A stretch of DNA of 64,000 nt, from contig CAIIXF020000010.1 of assembly GCA_903813345.2 (NCBI GenBank), positions 13,025,181 to 13,089,180 on the forward strand, read 5' to 3'. The position numbers and the translations under genes are program-made. Numbering within the stretch: position 1 is the first letter of the stretch; each line of letters begins with the position of its first letter. A model generated the notes under the pieces. That model was not told the origin of the DNA. It was given only the letters and a program-made list of their open reading frames with translations, and searched no databases. Origin of the DNA: Owenia fusiformis (taxonomy: Eukaryota > Annelida > Polychaeta > Sabellida > Oweniidae). Below, piece by piece: positions 47,788 to 59,700 of the stretch.

Positions 47788-50700
47788 GTAAATCGATCGT
47801 ACTTTTGGGTTTACATGTACATAAATTAGCAGAAATACAGAACCGTCAGGTATGTACTTCCAAAAAGAAAAAATACTCAAAGTACTCCAAATCAGAGCAT
47901 AAGGTAAGGTCATAATTCACAGGCTTGCTATGTCATTCTGACAGTCAAAGCCCCATTCTGCCTTGTAAGTATGGGAGAAACTGGTAGAATAACATGATAT
48001 CCTAGAGTATGAAATAAGTTCATGACTTACAAACGCATATTCGTAAACACCTTTCGTAAGTTAACTGTTTTCATCATCTTGTATCCAAGCGGAACAAAAA
48101 ATAAATGCGAATGATTAAAAGTTAAAGTAAAAATACTATCATGATATGTCAAAATAAAACCAGTCAGACACATAATTCATGTCTCTGAATCAGTATATGG
48201 TCCACGTGACATGAACGATAAGGATGCCCCATCCGCAACGGGGTTCGATGATCAGGTAAGACGAGATCCGTCCAGTGCATGATTTACAATAAATCAGTAA
48301 AGTGTAATACATATATGCGATGTTGTTTCGATAGAGCAAGAATATGGCGAATGAAACTCCCAGCAGCAGTCGACCCCAATTGAAGAAAAGGCCGTCCTTT
48401 TCCATTCCTTCATCTTGGTAGGTATTACCCAGGGTAGGTATATTGCATTCATAAATTGCCTTGCGTGTGGGTCCTACATCTAGTATTAGGCTAGAGCTAC
48501 CTAGCTAAAAGCTTCAATGTTTTCACCTGACATGACCTCATCCCTCAGGTAAAAATCAAGGTGAACTATTTATTGGCTTTGAATCAAACGTTAATTTCTA
48601 TATCTCATTAGGCCAAATGCATTGAAATTGTATAGCTTTGACTATCTAATTAAAACATTTTGAACAGTTCCGGGCAATCTCAATTTTATGATACACCATT
48701 TAGATTTTACTGTTTATGTAGGGGTAAAAGCTTTAAACAATTTCGCCCAGTCCTATCATTAAAGCTTAAAATTTCATCATTCAAACTGTCTCTCAACATG
48801 CTCAAATAGTGCTTTAGCTCACATGCTAAAAAAACTTCAACCATGCTTTAAAAGAACCAGGGAGTTGTGTTGTTTATTCATTCAGTGGGTAATATGATCA
48901 CACAATCTTTCGGTTCAACGTGAAAGATCGTAACCCAAAATCTAGAACTCTTGAACGAGAGAGGCTCAAATTCAAACCCTCTTGGCCCTAAATTATCTTC
49001 AAATACAAATATTACCTTTCAATTCCACAATATACAGAAATGGGTACCACCATCCCAAAAGGAGCCCGCAATGCAGTTTGCATAAGCTAGCCAAAAAAAT
49101 GATCTCGATCTAATGTTTCCCTTTGGATTTTCCCTTCATAAAGAACCATCACTTTGGCTTTAGTCTATGATGACCACTGCTGACAAGGACAAATCAATGG
49201 CAAGCACTAAGAGAGAGAGAACCAAAAGCTTCCAAGACCTCATATCGGCAAATTGGTAGGTGTCTGAAAGTTGCACAAGAGACCGTTTGCACGTTTCACC
49301 CAATTGCAAGCTTGATGCACCTTTGCAAACTGCCAAGTCAATTAAACTGCATGCTCTACTTTTAACAAACCGATAGATAAAACGACAATCCAGTCGACTG
49401 GTATTGGAATTGATATACCATATACTTCACCAATCAACAATACCTAAGGAGATATCCAAACTTCTGCAAGCGTATTGCAAGAACTAGATTCAGTTTGCAT
49501 GTTGAACTAAGTGATTTAGTTGGTTTGGCTTTTATCCAGTCGGTTATTTTAAATTGCTTGAACATCAAAATTAACTGACAAAGTTTCCCGGGCACATGCA
49601 CAAAATGCTTTCGCTAAAATGTTCTTAATTCTAAACTGCAGGTTAATATTTCAGGAAATTTATGAAGTTATTATTTGCTGTAGATTCCTCTTTCTAACAA
49701 TTACTGCTGGCCGTAGGATATATGGCATTTATGAAATACTCATGAGTATTTGGAATATGTTGCCCATATCTTCATGACCAGCCATATCTTCATGATCAGC
49801 CATTTCATCTTGCTATAATTAATAGTTTAGCCTAGACATGATATTTACACTTTACATGGTATCTAATTGTTTGTGTGTTCCCGCTTTGGTGATTGACAAT
49901 TTAAATATGCAATGTAGTCTGTTAACGGTGCACTGTAAACTATGTCAGTAAGTGTGGCCCGTGTTGAATGTGAAATAGATTTGATGTAAAATGTTGTCCC
50001 TGTTGACTGTGTAATATATTTGATGTAAAATGTGACCCCTGTTGAATGTGTAAAAGATTTGATGTAAAGTGTTTTCCCTGTTGACTGTGTAATAGATTAT
50101 GTAAAATGTGACACCTGTTGAATGTGTAATAAATTTGATGTTAAGTGTGGTAAGTGTGGCCCCTGTTGACTTTGTAATATATTTGATTAAAAGTGTGGCG
50201 CCTGTCGACAGTGTAATAGCTTTGTATAAAGTGTGGCCTTTATTCATGTTTATTGAATGTGTTTGGTCCATGTATGCTGTGTAATAGATCTGATGTGAAG
50301 TGTGACTCATGTTGACAGTGTAATAATTTTGTATATAAAGTGTGGCCTTTGTTGAATGTGTTTGGTCCATGTACACTGTGTAATAGATCTGATGTGAAGT
50401 GTGACCCTGGTTGACAGTGTAATAGCTTTGTATAAAGTGTGGCCTTTGTTGAATGTGTTTGGTCCATGTACACTGTGTAATAGATCTGATGTGAAGTGTG
50501 ACCCCTGTTGACAGTGTACTAGCTTTGTATAAAGTGTGACTTTTGTTGAATATGTTTGGTCAATGTACACTGTGTAATAGATCTGATGTGAGTGTGACCC
50601 CTGTCGACAGTGTAATAGCTTTGTATAAAGTGTGGCCTTTGTTGAATGTGTTTGGTCCATGTACACTGTGTAATAGATCTGATGTGAGTGGGACCCCTGT

Positions 50701-53700
50701 CGACAGTGTAATAGCTTTGTATAATGTGTGGCTTTTGTTGAATATGTTTGGTCCATGTACACTGTGTAATAGATCTGATGTGAGTGTGAACCCTGTCGAC
50801 AGTGTAATAGCTTTGTATAAAGTGTGGCCTTTGTTGAATGTGTTTGGTCCATGTACACTGTGTAATAGATCTAATGTGAGTGTGACCCCTGTCGACAGTG
50901 TAATAGCTTTGTATAAAGTGTGGCCTTTATTGAATGTGTTTGGTCCATGTATGCTGTGTAATAGATCTGATGTGAAGTGTGACCCATGTTGACAGTGTAA
51001 TAGTTTTGTATAAAGTGTGGCCTTTGTTGAATGTGTTTGGTCCATGTACACTGTGTAATAGATCTGATGTGAAGTGTGACCCTGGTTGACCGTGTACTAG
51101 CTTTGTATAAAGTGTGGCCTTTGTTGAATGTGTTTGGTCCATGTACACTGTGTAATAGATCTGATGTGAAGTGTGACCCCGGTTGACAGTGTAATAGCTT
51201 TGTATAAAGTGTGGCCTTTGTTGAATATGTTTGGTCCATGTACACTGTTTAATAGATCTGATGTGAAGTGTGACCCTGGTTGACAGTGTAATAGCTTTGT
51301 ATAAAGTGTGGCCTTTATTGAATATGTTTGGTCCATGTATGCTGTGTAATAGATCTGATGTGAAGTGTGACCCCTGTCGACAGTGTAATAGCTTTGTATA
51401 AAGTGTGGCCTTTATTCATGTTTATTGAATGTGTTTGGTCCATGTATGCTGTGTAATAGATCTGATGTGAAGTGTGACTCATGTTGACAGTGTAATAGTT
51501 TTGTATAAAGTGAGGCCTTTGTTGAATGTGTTTGGTCCATGTACACTGTGTAATAGATCTGATGTGAAGTGTGACCCCTATTGACAGTGCAATAGCTTTG
51601 TATAAAGTGTGGCCTTTGTTGAATATGTTTGGTCCATGTACACTGTGTAATAGATCTGATGTGAAGTGTGACCCCTATTGACAGTGCAATAGCTTTGTAT
51701 AAAGTGTGGCCTTTGTTGAATATGTTTGGTCCATGTACACTGTGTAATAGATCTGATGTGAAGTGTGACCCCTGTTGACAGTGTAATAGCTTTGTATAAA
51801 GTGTGGCCTTTGTTGAATATGTTTCGTCCATGTAAACTGTGTAATAGATCTGCTGTGAAGTGTGACTCCTATTGAATGTGCAATATTCCTTAATATGTGC
51901 ATTTTGGCCCCTGTTGACTGTGTAATATATTTGGTGTAAAGTGTCGCCCACGTTGACTGTAATACTTACGATGTAATGTGTGACCCATGTTGATAGTGTG
52001 GTAGGTTTGATATAACACAATATTTTTACAAAGAATTATCATTTGGAAACATTTCAACTGTTTGGTAAGTTATTCATTTTAATTTATGTTATTGTGAATA
52101 TCTAGACTGTTTTGTTTAAATTAAAATATGAACCTTTAAGTAACGCATTATTTTGAAAAGAAATATGCACACATATTGTGAATAAGTAATATGATGTTTT
52201 TAAAGTATATAATTGTAAATTGTCGAATTTCTGGAAAGTAATTTCTCGAGTGTTACAAATGCATGTACATGTATAATGATGTTGATAAAATGAAATAGTT
52301 CAAACTGTTAATTGCAAAATCATGTCAGACTCTCAAACTGCAGGTAAAATTGTCACATACGAATTTGACAAATTGATTGATGATACGTTTCTTTGCTTTC
52401 AGTAATGTGGAAAATTGTTCATAGCATTAAATAATTCTTAACACTTTTTAGACATCATCTTGTGTGGTAGGGTGTGATCTCCGAAATAGTTACCAATGCA
52501 TAAGACCTGATCCCATGTCAACTTCCAGTAATTATTTTGAGATGAAGGTCTCATCTGGAAATTGTAAATAGATTTATAAAATATGTGCAGTAATCTAAAT
52601 GAACATGAAGAACACCTGGGAATATGATTGATACTTGGTATCAACATTAATTCGATCTTGATTTTTATTCATGTTCATTGGACCACTTTAATGGATCAAT
52701 AGACCCTTTCAAATAATCACGACCCCTTTTCGTAAACTAAGGACACTAGGGTTTATTGACAATATTTATGATGTCATACTTTACAGGCACACTGTTTGGA
52801 AACAATTTAGTCTAAGTTTAATCCTATTTCTGCTCTGAAGCTGTAAGAATGACACCATGACCTAAAGATGGCAGGCTTTACTAAATTGGTCTATTCATGC
52901 ATTTGTCAAGATCCATGATAAAATTATTAACATTCTGTCTATTAGCACCATTCCCAAAATCAGTCCTGGGGTAAAGAGAGATAGATGAAAACTATTATCT
53001 ATATCATTATAAACTATTATCAATACTCATTCATTCATTTGCAGTGCAGAGCAGCTGAGTCGAGTTACCAAGCCCACAGACATTGAAGATGTTCTCTTCA
53101 ATCTTCTCAAGAACGGAGATATGGTCAGCATCCAGAAATACTGGGCTGTAAGTTTGATAATTTTCTTGTATACTTTGGATTCAAGGTTTGCATGATATGA
53201 TTCGCATAAGAATGCAAACTAAATTACGTTTCCCCACTAATATACAGAGTGTTTCATATGTTTGCACCCCCCATAAACTCAGACACGTAGCATTGCCACC
53301 CTATCATGTTATGTATCATTTTGTTTCGCTTAGAAAGTTAAATTCCCCTACATGGATTTGGCAACCTTAGCTCCCCCATTGAACTACGTGTTAAAGCCTC
53401 TTTACATTTGAATTTTTTATAACTTATAATATTGATGGAATCCTCTATTACTATAGGTCGAAAATTGTTGATAAATTTGATGAATAGGCCTATTTGAAAA
53501 TCGTCATTCCCATGTAAACCAATGGGAAATAATGGGTTCGGCGCAAATCAGAAATCAGGATATCTATTCAGTAAAAGATTCAGCAAAAATATTTTTATAT
53601 AGAAAATTGATTTGTCTAACTTTTTTGTACACAAAGTGTTTAGTTTACTTGATGAATACTAAAGTTACAGAGCTTCAAAGTAATTTTTGATGTGTTATTT

Positions 53701-56700
53701 CAATGGGAGATGTTTTTTTGAAAAATAATTTTGACTTTAAAGACCTATAACTTTGCTGATCCTGAAGAAAGGTATCAATCAACAAACAAACAAACAAACA
53801 AACAAACAAACAAACAAACAAACAAACAAACAAACAAACATATGACTTGCGGCAAACCTACAAATTTCCATTGGTTAACATGGGAATGTCGATTTAAAAA
53901 AAATCATCAAATGTATCATCAATTTTTGACCTATTGTAATTGAGAAAATTTGGAGTTGTCATCATGCAGTGGCTTATTATAGGAAGGTGAGGGACCCTGG
54001 TGCGACCTCTATCACTGAATAAAGGTATGAGAAAAGTTAACAGATCACCGGACTTAGTCCAAAAATGACCGTACCCGCAAAATTTGATAGATTGTATCTT
54101 TTTTCAAGAACACCCCTGGATTCTGAGACTTTGCAATCTTATGTAACTATAAAATGATAGGATGGCAATGCTACATGTATGAGTTAATTTTTTTTTGGGG
54201 GGGGGGGTACATACAAATGAAACACCCTAATAAGCGTAAATGGTTCCGATTTTGTTCTCATGTACTAAAGGTCTGCACTTGTATTTCCGAAATATCCAAG
54301 GTAAATTGCACAACCATCACTTCCTGGTTATTAAATGAAATGTTTATGCGCAAGGCTAAATAGCCCAAAACACACCACATGACCCAAATTATTTTATCTA
54401 ACTATTCATACTATTACGTATGTTTCTTTTTATATGCATTTGTTTGATCATAACACATACTTCATTTTGGACGAGTGTCTATCATGCTTTGCTTTAGCAC
54501 TGTGACATTAAGTCAGATTAACTTAGTCCTTTATGTTGAAGTTGTGGTATTTGAAATCTTCAAGATCAGCGTGGTATGACATTATCTTCTAACAAGGGTA
54601 GTAGGGCCACAAATGCCTGCTCATCATTCGTAACTGAAAAAATCCAAATTCTGCTTGACTGAAGACAACTTCAATACTTGCAATATGCAATTTGTCTTTT
54701 CGTATCAACCAATCGAATTGAATAATATAATTCTAGGAGACATTGTAATTAAAAAGCGGAGGCATTTGTGCCCAAACTGAAGTTATGAATCAGGGCAAAC
54801 CTTTACAGCTGATTTGACGTAGCAAACAACTTTGATTACATTTGATGGAAATGTTTGAATCTAACCAATTCGTTTTACAGGCGCTGCAAATGACCGGTTT
54901 GAGGCAGACCGACCCAAGGTTGAAAGAGACGAAATATAACTTTGATGACGTACAGGAGAAACACCTTTATGACACTGATGATAGCAACGATGCACGAGTT
55001 GACAGGGAAACATTTAAAAAGTATGCTTTACAGTAAAACTCTCCTGATTCTGGAGTTAACTTTTCGACCAGTGTAAAATTAGTTTTGATTCATGTATATC
55101 GTAGTATTGCTTGAGCTTTTATATTGTCAGTTTCTGGAATGCAAGTTATTTTGAAGTAAACATGTCCGATTCCTCGTATTAATTACGTAAACTTGCATTT
55201 TTATAATTACACGAGACGTAATACACTGCGAGTAGAAATACTTTGATTTACGTCATTAGCAATTCAAAATTCAGTCATAGTGATATCATATTTGAAATCT
55301 ACTTGTAAAATTACATCTTGTTACAAATTTGTAACATTCATTGTTTATTTGTTTAGGTGTACGCAGGACAATATTGTATTGATTGGCAAAGCTTTCAAGA
55401 ATGAGATGGTTATCCCGGAATTCTGGGAGTTTACAGGTCACATAGATGAGCTGTATTATTTGTGTCAGAAAAACACTTCAGGAACTGTAAGTAATCTTAT
55501 CGTTTGATCTGTAAAATGAAGCCTTCTGATTGGTCAGTTCTTGTGCTGTACCAATCTGTATTGCTACTGAGATTGTTCCCATTGATCATCTCCGTCGCAA
55601 TACAGAAAATATTGGTACGGGGGGACATTCTCAGTAGCAATACAGAGGATCACACGATAAAAACGACTTCGTCTCGTCCCAATACGTAATTTCTCAGCAG
55701 AATACATCCTGTTTTGCACTTCAAATCATTCAATAACTTATATTTTTGACAGCTTTATATTCAAGAAATATACTACTATATACTAGAAGACCGAAGAACA
55801 GGTATTATATCGATGAATAAAAACCGCAGGGCTGGGTACAAACGTTTTCGTTTCGAAAGCTATTGTGACTTGTCCTAAGGTATTCATTACTCGATATAAT
55901 ACTTGATCTGAGGTCTACATTATACATGTAGTTCGAACATGAAAAAACTGAACTCACCAAAATGAAATATTGACTTTGTTCACAATCTATAGAAGGTGTG
56001 AATTCAGTCAAATTCGAATGCTCATTTCAAAAATAGAATTTTAACTCAAATAATTTGGATAAGATTATGTTATAAATTTTAAAATTTTATGATAAGAAAA
56101 TAAGCATTGAGACAACTAACATTAACATGCATTTTAATGTAGCCTGCACAGTACATTCCACAGCTGGCTAGAGCGGATCCGAATCTGTGGGGAGTCTCAG
56201 TGTGCACAGTGGATGGACAGAGGCAAGTAATCAACATTTATAAAATATAAGAATGTTAAGTATAACAGTAACAGTACGTGTCGATAATATCCTAGACTGA
56301 CTACACTGATGTAAAGTATGAAGCATTAAATACCTGTCTACAGATCCCTGTTATTTGGGCAGAAACGGGATGGGGTTGTCAAATCCCGATCCGATATACG
56401 AGGGTTGATCATAAAGTTCTCATAATATCTCTCTAATTTCTTTATTTTTCAATATTTTCCTATGAAATTTTCACAGAATGTGCAGCATGGAATGGTTTAT
56501 TAATCCAGCAAACAGTATTTAGAATAACAGAAACATTAAATAAGAAATGGTTGCCATAGTAACACTTGAAATCAAGGCACCCGGGCAAATAAAAAACTAG
56601 CTAGAATAGCCCCCATTAACCATGTTTAAGCACATAATAAGTTGTCAAATAAGCTCTTGACTGCTCTTGAACTAGCATAATGGTCATGTGAATTGTGTGA

Positions 56701-59700
56701 TCTCATAATGAATGATTGCTATGTTTCATTAGAAGTGACTGTTAGAACCCATGACTGTTTTGTCAAATATCCTGAGGAAAATTGATTTTGCCCCTTTAGT
56801 TCATTTTTAACAAGCACAGACCACACACAGGGTGTAATTTTGTTGATGTCTTAGCAGTATATTTGTTTTAGATCATGTTTAGTCTGACCAAAGGATCTTG
56901 GAAACTTAACATAACATTTTATCAGGATGAATTTTATTTTTATCTCTGCATCTATTGCATTCTCTTACTAAGTTATTTCTGATCGTTAGCTTTGAGTCTC
57001 ACTCTGGTATCTCATCTAATGGAGCATGAAAGCACCCCCTATGACATCACACAATTCACACGATCGCTTTATTTAATTGTTAAAGCACTTTACAACTTAT
57101 TCAAGTTAACAGTTTACTATGTATGTAAACATGGTTAATTAAGCTCATTCTCTCAATTATTTTTATTTGCCCCGGGTGCCTTGATTTCCCGTTACTATGG
57201 CAACCATTTCTTATCTAATATTTCTGTTAAGCTAAATATTTTTTTGCTGAATAAATAAGACATTCTATGCTGCACATTCTGTGAAAATTTCATTAGAATA
57301 CATTGAAAAATAAAGAAATTAGAAAGGTATTATGAGAACTTTATGATCAACTCTCATATATGCGACTGTTTTTTCTTGTAACTTTACCAGCGATAATTTA
57401 TTTCAGACATTCGATTGGTGACACAACAAAGCCATTCTGTATCCAGTCTTGTAGTAAACCCCTCACATATGCGCTTGCTATGAGTGAGATAGGGGTAGAC
57501 GAAACACACAAATATATCGGCCAAGAGCCAAGCGGTCGTTCCTTCAACGAACTTACACTAGATAGTCGCAGTAAGTCACATTTGAGAATATGCAGGAACA
57601 TATAAAGTAGTTATTAAATGAATCGGGAATGTGTCAACATAGTACATTTGTAATTGTATTTTATACTCCAAGTATGCGATAGCTATCGTATGTAACTATT
57701 TGATATTCAGATGGATAGACAGAATCTGTTTGAAAACACTATGAATTCCCGGCAGTCGCTCCACCACTTGTTGGGGTTTTGTTGGTTTCTTCTTGAACTA
57801 CGCACCATATGTGTTTCAGATAAACCGCACAACCCGCTCATAAATGCAGGTGCGATAGTTACAGCTGGGCTTCTGAAGAGGAAACTTCCCATTTCAGAAA
57901 GATTCGAATATGTGAGTCTTGTATGCAAATGTCTGATTCAATTTGCTCATAACGCAATGATAGTCAGGATGTCAATTTGTACAAAAGTTTACTTTCTTAT
58001 TAAGTTAGTTATGAAAATATTTTAAAGGACAGATACTTATATCATTCATATAACTTGTGATTTTTTAAAACCGACACACAAAGTCCATTCGATTTTTAAA
58101 ATCCCCAGTTTGATTTAATTTTAGGCCTCACAAATGTACGAACTTTTAGCTGGTAGTGAATATGTCGGTTTTAGCAACTCAACATATTTATCAGAAAGAT
58201 CAACAGCAGACAGGAACTTTGCTTTGGGATATTACATGAAAGAACATAAATGTTTTCCCAATGGCGCAGATCTGGTAGAAACCCTTGAGTTTTACTTCAT
58301 GGTGAGTCGCAGTCAACAATCTCACAATACTCACTCTAACTCACATAGCACCATTTTTTTTTATATTTAGACACAATTAATGTACAACATTCTCGCGGGT
58401 GGTGAGTACACGGGATTCAGTAATCCGACATACTTAGGCGAGAGAGCAACGGCTGACAGAAACTTTGCCCTAGGCTATTACATGAAGGAATACGGTTGTT
58501 TTCCGGAGGGGTCAGATCTGATGGAAACATTAGAATTTTATTTCATGGTAGGTTAGACTAACATATTTCTTGTTAATAATTTTAACTTTCCTGGACTGTT
58601 GGGACTAGTAGTTTTAGTGGAGTGACCTCTTTCTCACTCTAGGAACTCATTAACGAAACATTCTATTTACACTCCCCTCCATAAGTTTGGCAACCTTTGC
58701 TCCCCCATTGAACTAAGTGTTAAAGCCTCTTTACCTTTGCATTTTCATTTACTTAACCTGCGGTGAAAATACTTTTACTATTAATGGAAACGTAATTTGA
58801 CTTCATTTCCAATACCTCCAAATTTTCTCAATTTTTTCCTCAATTACAATAGGTCGAAAATTGGTTTACATGGGAATGACGATTTTCAAAAATCTATCAA
58901 ATTTATAATACCAAAATAGTACATTCTTAAAAAATGACAGACGAGCTTGAACTGGATGCGAATCGATTGAAGGTGGTTAAAATCACCCTTCAATATCGGA
59001 CATCACCGTTGAAATACTCCTTCATCCTTCATCCCATTTGCATCTTGTTTACAAATAATCTTAATTCGACCATATTATATTACTTCAAAATTGATTAACC
59101 ATAATTCCGTGCAAAAACATCCAAAACAAAAAATGGTTCTGACTAAGCAAAAAATTTCCAGGCATTTATAATAGCTTGTCTTTAGTAGGCTGTATTTAGT
59201 AGTGTTTATTTCAGGACATTTTAACTCGATCACATCCATTTTTAAAATTTTAAGACGGCATTGAACATTTTGGAAACTAGTTTGGGGTGACAATAATGTT
59301 TTGCAAGATAGACTCCTAAAGACAATGCTTCATTGCAGTTGTGTTCCATCGAGATAACAGCAGAATCTGGAGCTGTTATAGCGGCCACTTTAGCCAATGG
59401 GGGGATTTGTCCCATTACAGGAGAAAAAGTCCTCTCAGGAGACGCTGTCAGGAACACTCTTTCGCTTATGTATTCATGTGGAATGTATGATTATTCTGGT
59501 CAATTTGCCTTCCACGTAAGTTGGTTTACATAGGTTTAAGAATCAGTTATCACCAATTTTGTTTTATTTTCTCAATTGTTTTACCTAAACGACAGGCATT
59601 AACTATATATGCATCGATATGTGCTTATGTTTTTCAATTTTGCAGGTTGGCTTACCAGCTAAGTCAGGCGTAGCTGGGGCAGTTCTTCTGGTTGTTCCCA

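Noticed and set aside
50307-52020. Long minus-strand open frames (183, 163 and 202 codons) with [20 protein letters not shown]-like repeats
   Set aside because: They are a by-product of the 96-bp minisatellite. The plus strand is open over the same units, frames shift wherever a unit is 97 bp, and there is no start, splice or domain support.
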